Shown here: piece by piece, positions 35,401 through 45,749 of the stretch | How the letters are laid out: each line of letters opens with the position of its first letter | Numbering within the stretch: position 1 is the stretch's first letter | Source: Lycium barbarum | Lineage: Eukaryota > Streptophyta > Magnoliopsida > Solanales > Solanaceae | Assembly (NCBI RefSeq): GCF_019175385.1 | Contig: NC_083341.1 | Location: 16,438,203 to 16,502,202 of the forward strand | DNA length: 64,000 bases | Reading direction: 5' to 3' | Made by a program: the position numbers and the translations under genes | The notes under the pieces: model-generated | Seen by the model: the letters and a program-made list of their open reading frames with translations, nothing else | Told to the model about the DNA's origin: nothing | The model's database searches: none

Positions 35401-38400
35401 TCCTATCATATTTATTGAGCAGAAATTATTCTCAGTTCCATTTCATCTCCAATGGGGAAGAAAAGATGTTAGTGTGACCTGTGTCCTTTCATTTGCATTG
35501 ATGTGCCCATGTTGAATGGGTGTAGGCACTTCACGCAAATAAAATACACAAAAGTACAAGCAAAAAACTGCACGTATTCCTATTTGATATTTACACCCTT
35601 ATTAGATCTGCACCTTTAACTAAGTCCATGTGATAGGCGATGTGACTTATATCTCTATCTGTGTAGTTAGAGATTCTTAGCAATGCAGTGAAAAACGAGT
35701 TTGAAGAATCAAGTGTTTTAGTGCATGCTTGTGTGGATGATTCTCTCTTCCTTAGTGTATCATATATCTCAAAAGTTTTTCTCTGACTGGCAAAATGTGC
35801 ATTATCAGACTAATGAAGGCATCAAATATATACTGTTTTTTATTCTTTTGGATAGCACTTCATAAAAGAAAACAACTGATTAGCATGCACAATTTCTCAT
35901 TGATGACTAGGTTGGTGATGGGTATTTCATAATGTTGAATTCACAATTTTGATATTCTTGTTGCAGAATGTGCCTGATGCTGCTTCCAAGCTAGCGGACT
36001 TTCAGAAAATTGTAAAGTGCACATCTGACTTTGAGGCAAGTTTGAAGGAGTTAATGTTCATTGCTTCCTCTGATGGAAAGGATGAAAGATTGAGCAAATT
36101 TGCGGATAATGTGGAGGTTCATTTTGCATCGAGGAAAAAGGTTGAGATTTTGGCCAAGTCTAGAAATCAACTCTTACAGTCTGACTTCCGCCTTCCTGAA
36201 GTAAGTTCTAACTGTTGTACTTTTGCGTTTTAAATTTTCAATGTTTTAGCTTTTGAATGTGCTGTAGTGCTCTTTCTGCAGGATATCACTAGGAGAAACT
36301 CTAAAGTTAAGGATGATGATAATGCTGAAAGTTCGTCTGACCTTGTTGTCGATTTGCTTTTTACATCTGAGAGATGTGTGGTGTCTGAAGCAGCTTCAGG
36401 ACTAATGAAGTTAGTTCATGGAACACTCAAGGTCAGTTCACTGAAGCTTAAAAAATCGCACAGATTTTGTTTACTTGTTGGCAAACCAAATTGGTCTATC
36501 CCCTGTCTCCTTTGCTTTTCCTTTAAGTTATCTCAATGGACCTCGGTTTGCTTACTTCGTTTGGCTCTATTTTCTGTATTTTCATATAATGATTAGGTAC
36601 TAACTCGTCTTCTCTATTAATGCCCATCCTGTAGTATCAAGAAATTTCTTGATATAGAAGATGCTGCGAATTGACTTTTCAAGTCAAGGCAGCACTTTAT
36701 ATTTAGCTTCTATTCCAGCACTGCTAGACGAGGTATAGGAGGGTGGATTTTCAAAGCGAGATAAGTTGGAATAAGATCAACAATTAGATTTTATTAACCC
36801 CCTGAGCTTTCTTCTAGTGGTCAGAGGGTAAGGCATGATGTATGGGTTAGGCGCATGTCACCGGTTCGAACCCTGCCGCATACAAAAGCCTGTTATTCAA
36901 GTGGAAAAGCGTAGAGGGTTAATGCCTATTCTCCACTGTGCTGGTGGGAGGGTAGCATGTACTAGGTGGAATTACTCGAGGTGCGTGCAAGCTAGCCTGA
37001 TACCACCGTCATACAAAAAAAGAGTATTAACTTAGTTTATAATATTCTCATATTCCAATGGTTTGTGTTGTGCAGCTCCTTTGTTTAATGTATTGAGGCA
37101 TAGTGAGTTTTAAGGCTGCAGATTCTGTTGTAACCAATGGTATTTGCTAAGATATTTTGCATATTTATGACTTCGACTGTCAGCTGTTTTTTTTCTTGTC
37201 AGGACTGACGTTGAAGGAAGTTTACTAGTCTTGCATCTCTGGCTCTTCTGCCCATTTTTTCTTATCTACTTGTACTTTTTCCTACATCCTTCCCTCTAAT
37301 GACTCCTGCGGAAAATGGTTCCAATATGCAGGAAGTTTGCTTGTCATCTCCTAGAGTGGGATTGGAATTCTATCACGCTGCTAGGGACTCTCTACTTCTT
37401 TATGAAGCTGTCATACCTGTCAAGGTTAGTGTAGAACATGTTTTTTGGTTCTATCCGGCTTTTCTCTATCTCTTATACATATGCGAATGGATCGAGCAAA
37501 ATGTTTCTTTTTCTTTCTTCATCACAACCCTCTGAGTCTTCAGGGCAAGGGCAGTTTGGCGTCAGTCTTATATAGCTTTTTCATGATCATAATTCCTATG
37601 TCATTAATACCTATTCTTTTCTTCTTTGTCTTGTTTTCCTCCATGTTTTGACTTCAAAGTTTGAAAGGCAGCTTGATTCCATCAACCATTCTGCCGTTCT
37701 TATTCACAACGATTGCCACTATCTATCTCAGGAGATTCTTGGACTTGCATTTGAGGTAAGATGAAATTTTTTTGTTCATTTCTGTTTTAGTTGATTTTAT
37801 TTGCTCTGACTTTGCATATCGTACTGCAAGAAAAACTGCTCTCATCATCCCAAATAGGTGTCCAGTTTGATTTAATGTGATCATTAGGAGATTAACTAGG
37901 GGAACTAGGGGCAACCACTCATCTTTTAAATTTCAAAAATGAAAGAAAAGAATTTGAAGATTTGGATTTTATTAAAGTACCCTGTCTGACTTTTCATGTA
38001 ATGTTATGTGGTAAAACTTTCATTTTAAGAAAGTAAAAGTAGTCTTTGGGGCCAGACCAAATACAAGAAGATGAAATTTAAATCTATGATAGGAGCAATA
38101 AAACAACACAGTATATTTACATGATTTTCCAAGGTTATGGTGTGTGTCCTCTAGCATGACCTTCTATTCTTAACCCAGCCATTTGACTTTTTCATGAGTT
38201 CATTAGAGTACCAGAGGTTCGTTATTTTTTGATAGATAGAGACAGTCCCAGGGGATATATTTGGTCTTTCAAAAACTAGGGATGAAACTAGAAGGTTTCA
38301 TATGGGTTTGGCAGCCAATATCTTTAGTCCAAACCCTGCATTTATATTAAAAAATCCACGGCATACATACAAAAACTAAAATCAGTTCCTACTTACTAAC

Positions 38401-41400
38401 ATCTGATATCGCTATCCTAGAATTTAGAACCCATAAAGTTTAAATCCTGGCTCCACTTCTGCTGCCGCTGTATGATACAGGTGCGTATGGTGGTCCAGTA
38501 ATAGTTGCATAGATCTATGCCAAACGTTTTTTGTATTAACTATTTTGGATATATATTTGAACTAGTGGAGTTAGCCCGTGCTGTGCACGGGCCCAACATA
38601 TTGAGAAAGACTTGTATATCAAGTGTAAATATTTGCGAAACAGAGGTTATGCACTGTTTTTGTGCTATTCAATTCAGTCTTAACCAGCTACAGTAGCTAT
38701 AATAGCTGAACAGTAGAAAACATATGCATTCTTCAGGTACAACAGCACAACCATATTCTTATTCATCATTTGCCTAGTCTAGTAGTGAGCCTTAGCTACT
38801 CGGAAAAAAAACAGCATAGGAAAAGTTCTTTACCAAAAAAACAGCATAGGAAAAGTTTTATTTTACCTTCACTCATAATCTACTCTACTCATTACATTTT
38901 CCTCCATTATGTGACATGTTTCACATGAACCATATTTTGGAATGATGTTAATCACAGAAGGAAGGGGCAAGAATAAACAAAAATGTTGATCGATGACAAC
39001 ACAGGTAACCATAACAAAAAGACTCTGTGCACAACATGTGGATAACAGAGTCTTTTTTATGTACAATATGAGGACAAAACTACATAATACAGTAATCTAG
39101 TTCAGCCTTAGTTAAATACTGTAGGTATATAATATTTTAACTAAAAGAAATGCTACACATCTTGAAGTACATTATAGGCACCCCTGAATTTGTCAAATGT
39201 TATGCATCTTCAAGCACATTATGCCAACTTCATAATTCAGCATTTCCGAAGAGTATAAGTTTGGTCCCCAAGTTGGTAGTGAACCTTTCCCATTCCAAGA
39301 ATAGCATAACAGGAAAAGTCATGCAATACATTTCAAAACCAAATATTAAACACCAACAACACAAGATATAGCAGATAAACCAAGTAATATGACTATCCAC
39401 CCTGCTTGGAAGTAAACATTATTTTAACAGTAAATAAAAAGAGAATTATCATTAACTTGAAAAGAAAGGGGTTCTAAAAGTTGGTGATAGTAAGTTACTA
39501 TTTGGTCTCAGTAAATTAAGTTATTTGATTTACTAAGTAAATTATAAAATAGAAAAAGATAAGCAAACTGATTACTCAATAGCAGCTTATTAAATATCTA
39601 AGGGCATGGGCCATGGATATTGCAGTTACCTTAGCTATCCCAATACTTTATGTTGTTTTGGTCATTTAGCCTGTAGAGAGAGAATGGATTTTATCTTTCT
39701 TTCTTATGGTTGTGGTTTTGACAGTGACTTAACTGTTATCTCTATGGAAAGATAAAAAAAGTTAACTGTTATCGGCAACCATGGTAACATCAATGTGTTG
39801 CACATCTGGTTTCAGATTAATTAACAAAATTGTACCTCTAATCTCATGTTTGTATTAGATGCTAAATAAATAACAAAATCACTTACCAAATCACAGAAAA
39901 AGGAAAAACAAGCAAAACTGTATCTGCAACTGGAAAAACAAAAGCAGGGGAGAAATTGGCAATCCTCCTTTTCAGTTTAGCAGAATACTTTAATTTCGCA
40001 AACACCTCTAATGCAAGTCCGCAGTGGCGGATCCAGGATTTTTATCCAGGGTGTTCGGAAACCGCTGTGCTAGCCTGTTCCATGTTGTTGAGGGTGTTCA
40101 AAACATATATATCTACATAAACTCAGAAAATTTACCCTATATATACCGTGGAATTTTTTGCCGAGGGTGTTCGGGTGAACACCCTGGCCTACCTTTAAAT
40201 CTGCCCCTGCAAGTCCGGATGTAGTATAAAAAATAAATAACTCAAGATCCATTGTTACTCACCTTGAGAGAGTTGAAACAACTGCAATTGAAGGTTAAAC
40301 GATTAAAAGAGTAAAACGGAACTCGCGAAACAGAAGCGTAATAATATATCACCAATCAGCCTAAAATTTTAGACAAAACGAAGCTAAATATATCATGGAA
40401 AACTGGAACATATTTAAATTAAAAATTAACACAAGGTTAAACCTAAATAACAGTGCAGACAAAAAAAGGTCGAATAAACAAAGGAAAAAAACGGGGGAAA
40501 AACTTACCTATACAGGGAATGTTCAGTGAGAGAGAAAGGTGAAAGTCGAAGCAAAGTGGAAGCAGACGTAGAGAGCTCCATAAGAACGTGTTAAACACTG
40601 AGGGAAAAATAGAATAGCGGGCGTTAAACTAAAGTTACAGCTCTCCTAAGCAGGTGAAAACCACCTGAATTTACCAACATACCCTCGGACGATCCCAAGC
40701 TGCTCTCGTTAGCCGCTTATATAGTTTTAGTAATACCATGGCATAATCAAGAAGTGAAGTTGCCCAAGTTACCTTATTTAGCATGGCTGAGGTATAGTAC
40801 CTAAGCCTTTTCTTTTGAATATATATGCATACACTAATCATGAGTTTTCTAATGCTTATTAAGTTTTGCACCATCTATGATCTGAATATGACATGAGCAA
40901 CAACAACAACATAGTTATTGAAGAATTGAAAGGCATTAGGTCTCAAGCTTTCACGTCTTTCTTGATTGTACTAAATGTGTTTTCGCACTTGTGATTCCAT
41001 CTGTTCTTCCTTTGCACTATTGGTTAAAGCTGACAGTTAATTGTTTCAGTACCGCTCAGACTTTCCAGCTTCAATGAAGGAGCTTGTTGTATTTGCTGAT
41101 TTAGCTCCAAGATTCCAGATGCTTGCCGAAGAAGTTCTACAAAGACAAATTAAACTCGTCATTTATAACCTAAAACAGGTAACTTTTCCCCCAGAGCATG
41201 CACAAGTTCATATTAGTTCCCTACAGGTTTACATCTCAGTGATTATATTTGCTGGAAATCATGTGATCCTAGGCTATTGATGGGGCCGATGGTTTTCAAA
41301 ATACTCACCAAATGAAGCAATATGAATCTGCTAAGTTGAGCATTGACCAGGTACAGTTTACGGATTTGTGCTGCCCTGTGGAAATGGTTTTTCCTTCAAA

Positions 41401-42490
41401 TATTCGATCCTAACAATAGGACCTAAGCATTTCTCTGCAGGTGATTTTCATACTTGAGAAAGTATATATTATATGGCACCGTTTACTCTTACCTTCTGCC
41501 TACAAGAGAAGTATGTGCATGGTGCTGAATGCAGTCTTTTCTAGAATAGCAAATGATATCCTCCTCCTAGATGATATTGCTGCAGAAGAAACATTGCAGG
41601 TGAGGACCAAATCTTTTTCTGTTATTTGACCAGAAAACTCCAGACTCTGCATGTATTAAGCCATCGAATTATGTGAGCAAAAATGAGTTACCAGATTAAA
41701 GTAGCAGATATTTTCTTACGGTTCCTTGACCTTATAGGATGATTTGTTTGTTTACAGCTCCAAAGGTTGATTCATCTGCTATTCGAGAATCTGTCTTCTT
41801 TGTTGGACTCTGTATTGGCTATCAACCAGACAGGAAAGTTGCAGGAATCTCCTGCACAAACTCTTGATGATCTTATTCCATCCCTCCGGAAATTACGCAA
41901 ACTAGCAGGTATTTTTATTGTGGCAAGTGCTTATTCTAGAATGAAATGATTCTCAACCTTACTTTTTTTTTTTTTTTAAACACTGGTCATTGTCAATAGA
42001 TCTCCTGGACATGCCATTGAAATCTATTACTGCAGCTTGGGAGACTGGTGAACTTGACAACCATGGTTTTAAGCAATCAGAGGTATGTATAAAGAAATCA
42101 AACATTATTTAAGCTAGTACTAGGATCTCACAATTGGTTGCGTTGGTATGTGCTATGCTTCACGTCTAGAATGAGGATCAATAACAAAACATCCTAAAAA
42201 AGAAAAAAATAGTAATGCAGTCTGAAATTTGCTAACCAAGTTGACTTAAAAAAGGTTTCTTGTTCGAAGCATCATGGCTTTCTGTTTTCCTGGTAACCAG
42301 AGTCGATAACCATTTACTTGTCATTGGAATGCTTTAGCTTGATGAAGTGTCTTTTTCTTGGGCTTGAATTATCATGCCATATTTATTAGCTAAGCTGGTT
42401 TTGCAGGTTGAAGACTTCATCAGAGCCATATTTGCAGATTCACCGCTGAGGAAAGAGTGCTTACGAAGAATAGAAAGTACATATTACTAA
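29477..42490 (+). CDS. ZW10: ZW10 homologue (14 exons, 761 aa)
   Basis: In eukaryotes ZW10 is a subunit of the Dsl1/NRZ tether for Golgi-to-ER vesicles; in animals it also belongs to the RZZ kinetochore complex. In Arabidopsis the homologue is MIP1, a partner of MAG2. Exons: 29477-30034, 32826-32963, 33086-33256, 33736-33897, 35967-36200, 36282-36431, 37332-37424, 37660-37755, 41050-41178, 41273-41350, 41441-41599, 41758-41908, 42000-42082, 42407-42490. All introns are GT-AG and phase 0, except the phase-1 intron after 41908. The start MDVLFKSINVRDLLS and the end VEDFIRAIFADSPLRKECLRRIES match plant ZW10 as I remember it; total length is close to the ~740 aa of Arabidopsis. The N-terminal part is helical. 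The start codon has A at -3 and G at +4. The introns are full of transposons, but no exon is broken. Confidence 0.93.
30837..31915 (-). mobile_element. 5'-truncated L1-type LINE in ZW10 intron 1
   Basis: The minus-strand frames (31875-31558, 31658-31233) encode the C-terminal part of a plant L1 ORF2: WDKWLDN, then a zf-RVT-like domain with GIFTVKDCY, WPWKLIWRTKLPIK and CFFCNENLETVNHLFLHC. A perfect 13-bp duplication AGCTAGTCTTTTT flanks it (30824-30836 and 31916-31928), with the short A-tail seen as T's on the left. The two frames overlap with a shift, so the copy is dead. RT and endonuclease are missing. Confidence 0.88.
32506..32671 (+). mobile_element. Au SINE in ZW10 intron 1
   Basis: It begins TTGGCGCAACAGTAG and contains the conserved blocks GGTCACAGGTCAAGCCGTGG (tRNA-like B-box region), CCTCTTGTAGAAATGCA, GTGGTCCGGCCCTTCTCCGG and GGGAGCTTAATGCACC, the recognised Au SINE consensus. 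A 15-bp duplication TGTAATATCTATGTC / TGTAATGTCTTTGTC (32491-32505, 32672-32686; two mismatches) flanks it. It lies in the sense orientation to ZW10. Confidence 0.9.
33541..33587 (+). mobile_element. RTE/TS-SINE 3' tail fragment
   Basis: CCCACTTGTGGGATTACACT and GGGTATGTTGTTGTTG match the 3' end of Solanaceae RTE LINEs and TS SINEs, as in the full tail at 48230-48325. It is a very short 5'-truncated copy in ZW10 intron 3. Confidence 0.75.
34520..35389 (-). mobile_element. 5'-truncated L1-type LINE in ZW10 intron 4
   Basis: A continuous minus-strand frame from about 35390 to 34650 encodes the C-terminal end of an L1 ORF2, with GCFTVKSAYRDL, EGWPWRMIWRTKVPYKV and the zf-RVT-like CYLCGEQAETVNHLFLHC, then WKERNQRCFEDK and a terminal stop. 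The tail is a 25-nt T run on the plus strand (34520-34544). ACATATACTTTT and ACATACACTTTT at the two ends look like an 11/12 target duplication. The surviving frame has no internal stop, so this copy looks younger than the one in intron 1. Confidence 0.87.
36799..37024 (+). mobile_element. tRNA-derived SINE in ZW10 intron 6
   Basis: GAGCTTTCTTCTAGTGGTCA at the start carries an A-box-like TAGTGGTCAGAGGG, and GGTTCGAACCC at 36863-36873 is a pol III B box. The body ends with ACCACCGTCATAC and a short A run. TATTAAC on both sides (36792-36798, 37025-37031) is a plausible target duplication. It fits a Solanaceae SolS/S-type SINE, but the exact family is uncertain. Confidence 0.75.
40022..40209. 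mobile_element. hAT-like MITE, 188 bp
   Basis: The ends CAGTGGCGGATCCA and (reverse complement of the right end) CAGGGGCAGATTTA form imperfect terminal inverted repeats. A perfect 8-bp duplication CAAGTCCG flanks it (40014-40021 and 40210-40217), the length expected for hAT transposase. The interior contains the inverted pair GGGTGTTCGGGTGAACACCC. It is nested in the putative Helitron. Confidence 0.85.
40508..40581 (-). other. Possible captured first exon inside the putative Helitron
   Basis: On the minus strand an ATG at 40581 opens a 24-codon Ser/Thr/Leu-rich stretch (MELSTSASTLLRLSPF...) ending at a good donor, TATAG|GTAAGTTTTT, at 40508. Its composition would suit an organelle-targeting peptide, and the upstream 130 bp looks like a 5' UTR. 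It could be the 5' end of a gene captured by the Helitron. It may equally be chance; I do not recognise the protein. Confidence 0.3.
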
Positions 42491-44047
42491 GCTTTAAGTT
42501 ACAGTTAGCTCATTTGTTGCTACAGCTAGTAGTTTACTTGTGCCGGATCTCTCTTAACCTCGATAAGTTAAGCGATCGCTTCTTTTGCTTCAGAAGCCTT
42601 CTATAGTCCATTTATTCCGAGTGTTAAATCAACGAATTGCTATCTTTATGTATTTAGTGGAATTTGGTAGTTCGAACCATAGAATATACTTGATAGGTTT
42701 TTTTTTTTTTTTTTTTGAAATGTAAATCGGTTCATTGTACATTTATGAGCATGGCTTAAAACTGACAGACAAATGACACATTTTAGATTCTTTGAGTTGA
42801 TTGGAATTAGAGTAGGACTGCATTTTCTCAATTTAGCAATTGTAATGTGAAAATATGTTTGCACTGTCCGCTGTTTTTTTGGGCTGTTTTATTTAAGTCT
42901 GTTGTCCCAGTTACTTGTAAATTCTTTCGTTTTTGTAAGCATAGTATTTGTTAATCGTTCCGAGTATTTCAAACTTTGAATGTTTGTGACAGAAAACACT
43001 GCAAGCATGTGCATGTATACCCATTTTGAATAAATAATACCTATAAGGAGCACCATAGAGTATCCTAACAGTCATGAAGTTGGAAGAAAACAATGGGGCA
43101 CTAGTTTTCTAAACAGGGGCCAAAAAATGTTAGGTGACATACTTTTGTCCATATTTTGGTGAGCAAAGTTATCCGATACATATACGATGAAAGAATGTAG
43201 GTATCAATTTGACAACTAAGCTGTGACCAAGCTGATTAATATGTGCCATTAATATTAAAAAGGAATTATATTGCCTATATAAGGACTGAAAATGCATAGA
43301 CAGAACTCAGTTGAAATGGTCGTGCTCACTATCCCTTTTACCTTCTCATATAAGCCTATTCCCTTCTCTATATTCTTCCTTCTAAATCCTACTAATAAGC
43401 TACTTTATTGATGATGGCTATCTGGACTTCGGAATTAAAAGTGTTGATCTTTGCGTGGACTTAGGCAAACTTTCAAACAACGATCAACAAAATGAGAAAG
43501 TTCAAAATTCATACTAGTAGAGTGTAATGCCTAGTGAATTTTTCTTTTTCTTTTTTGAAAAGGGTGGGACTCAATTTAACAACCTGAATAAATTTACTTG
43601 CAATATGGACATTAAAAGCTTTATAAAATTATAATAGTGACAAATATTGTGAAACCTCTGAAATAAAAGAAATATTATAAAAATTGACAGGAAAGGCGCT
43701 TTTATGATACAACGCTTTTCGGGTAAAAGTTGATTAAAAAAAGTGACTTGCACCCACTATTAAAAATTATTTTGGGAATTTAAAATAATCAAACACCAAA
43801 ATTGTTTTCATTGAAAGTCTTTTTCTCATAGATATTATTATCATCAAGAAAATACCTTCTGGAAAAACTAAGAAATGTTATGAGTGAGTGTATTACTTTG
43901 TAATATATTAACACATGAATATATATTTTAAAAAATGACAATGGTAAAAAGCTAAGCGCAACGAGTTTAATTATAACTAGAAAAAGAAAAAAATGAAAAT
44001 ATATTTTGAGAACTACGCAGATAAGTTTATAAAAGAAAAAGGTAATG
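42491..44047. other. Intergenic DNA downstream of ZW10
   Basis: This should hold the ZW10 3' UTR. A 19-nt T run lies at about 42699-42717. No gene, RNA or complete transposon is recognised. Confidence 0.5.
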
Positions 44048-44130
44048 TGCTGGCTATGGGGTTCGAACCCATGCGCACTTATGTGCAGAAGATCTTAAGT
44101 CTTCCCCCTTAACCTCTCGGGCAAACCAGC
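44048..44130 (-). tRNA. trnL-UAA: tRNA-Leu (anticodon UAA)
   Basis: The 83-nt minus-strand sequence folds as a class II tRNA. The acceptor pairs GCTGGTT with AGCCAGC, with discriminator A; the anticodon stem GAAGA/TCTTC bounds loop CTTAAGA, giving anticodon TAA. The variable arm is long (TGCACATAAGTGCGC), and the T arm is ATGGG-TTCGAAC-CCCAT. There is no encoded CCA and no intron, as for nuclear plant tRNA-Leu(UAA). All stems are intact, so it is probably functional. It reads UUA codons in cytosolic translation. Confidence 0.95.
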
Positions 44131-45379
44131 TCGTATGTTCTCTGTGTCTGTGAAGTATATTATATTATATTATATTATATCAAATTGTATTTCAATGAAG
44201 TGTTTTTTCATTATTATTATCTTTATTTTTATTATCAGGGATGATTTACTGTAGTTTTGCATACCTTGTCCTATGAGATATCATATGACCATGGTTTGGT
44301 GCCAAATTTCAGATATTTTTGAATTTGACTTGTTTGATGCAGCCTGCAGAGGCGGAGCTAGGTTGGGCCAAGGGGTTCAATCGAATTTCCTTCGACTTAC
44401 ACTCTATATATAAGGTTAAAATTATTTTTTATGTATATATATATATAGTAGATGTTGAACCAGAGGCGGAGCCAGAAATTTTGGTAAGGTTGTTCAAATA
44501 TTGACGAGTATATAATTTTTTTCTGATGAATAAGTGCAACGAAATTTTTTTAACATCATCACTGCACACCCGCCTTAAAATTTATGGTCCATTTGATTTC
44601 GCAAGTTATTCTTGATTAATTTCATTACTAGAAAACTCTTACGGTGATTACAGTTTTAAATGACGACAACAACAAACAGCAACATACCCAATATACGTAA
44701 TCCCACAAGTAGAGAACAACAAGAGGCATTCCGAGAATGTTACAAAGCGAGAGATAAAGACTAATTGATTTTTTTTTGAAAAAAAAAAAGAAAGAAAGAG
44801 AACAAAGTTGGATAATTAAAATGTTCACATAAGCAATTATAAACGAAAAGAGAACAAAATAAGTGGTAGCTAACTTGCTATTAGATCTCGTTGTCTTCTT
44901 TTTAACAATACGTCTTCTTCTTTTTTAGGAAATAGGAAGGAAAGAAGAAAGACTAAAGGAGCTTCAACAAAGGAGTCCAACGTAACTCCAAACGAACATA
45001 GGAATAAACCAAATGCAAATCATAACTCAAATACAAATAAGTTTAGTCGGACATGGAAGAAAATAAGTGCAATACAAATCAACCAAGTAGCTTTAGACAT
45101 TGTTTGTATGCTTTGGAATACATTTTCTCTAGGAAAACAAACTCCTTAAAAATGAGGAAAATGATTTCTCTAAGAAAGGGAAAACAAGTTCCATAATCGA
45201 AACAGTCCAAGTCCATGATCTACACATTTGAGATCTTACAGGAATGAAACTCTTATTGCCAAATCTTTATGGGATAGGAAAATTCCATTCAGGATTTCTT
45301 TTCACCTGCTGAGGGTTATTTTATTCGCAACAAAACCTCTACTGATGAGAGGGTTCAAAAAAGTTACTTCTTACAGCTG
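44131..45379. other. Intergenic DNA with transposon scraps
   Basis: A TATAT-type microsatellite lies at about 44156-44180. Fragments beginning GCAGAGGCGGAGC (44347) and AGAGGCGGAGCC (44463) resemble ends of the hAT-like family at 40022. A minus-strand RTE/TS tail lies at 44661-44712. AGGAAAACAAACTCCTTAAA near 45132 resembles the MITE family at 55817. No gene is present. Confidence 0.55.
44661..44712 (-). mobile_element. RTE/TS-SINE 3' tail fragment
   Basis: In reverse complement it reads CTACTTGTGGGATTACGTAT, then TTGGGTATGTTGCTG and a TTG-rich end, the same tail as at 33541 and 48230-48325 but on the other strand. Confidence 0.7.
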
Positions 45380-45731
45380 ATGTGCCATGTTTAGTACGTA
45401 AATCATCAAAAATCCAATGTGACTTTATCTCTAATTTACATTTAATCTAATCTGACTTTTTATTCTCTAATTTACATTCGATATTAGCTCGGCGGTTCTA
45501 CTGTAAGGAATCATAACCCAAGAAAGATAAACAAAGTAAAAGGAGAATCTTCAGCATGCAGCAAGGCTAGTTGGAGGTTCATATTTGAAACCTTTAGGCA
45601 ACATATACTACAGTAAAGCTGCAGAATTGTAGTATACTACCGAGGGAAAACTATTACTCCTAGTTTAAGCTCTACAACAAGTTTCAAGCTTTACAACATT
45701 CAAATATGGTAGCAGCGCGATTTCAGTTAAG
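45380..45731. repeat. Duplicated segment, copy 1
   Basis: It matches 63740-64000 in direct orientation, for example GATGTGCCATGTT, AAAGTAAAAGGAGAATCTTC, TACTACAGTAAAGCTGCA and AAAACTATTACTCCTAGTTT, with small indels. It lies downstream of the minus-strand CNOT9-like gene and is split from it by the RTE LINE, so it is probably part of that gene's 3' flank or 3' UTR. Confidence 0.85.
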
Positions 45732-45749
45732 AAAGCTCTTTACAAGTAT
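45732..45749. repeat. Target-site duplication of the RTE LINE (left)
   Basis: AAAGCTCTTTACAAGTAT is identical to 48326-48343, an 18-bp perfect duplication. It fixes both LINE boundaries and implies a recent insertion. Confidence 0.93.

Larger units (their letters stand above)
38562..40733 (-). mobile_element. Putative non-autonomous Helitron in ZW10 intron 8
   Basis: On the minus strand a hairpin GCCCGTGC-ACA-GCACGGGC (plus 38574-38592) is followed after 8 nt by CTAG (38565-38562) and a host T, the textbook Helitron 3' end. The opposite end near 40733 reads TATTACTAAAACTATATAAGC on the minus strand, resembling the TCTCTACTA...TATAA start of plant Helitrons but without the exact TC. No Rep/helicase is encoded. 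It contains a hAT-like MITE (40022-40209) and a possible captured first exon (40581-40508). The 3' end is well supported; the 5' end is not. Confidence 0.6.

Noticed and set aside
36863..36873. Possible tRNA gene around GGTTCGAACCC
   Set aside because: No acceptor or anticodon stems form; the A/B boxes, body and A tail fit a SINE.
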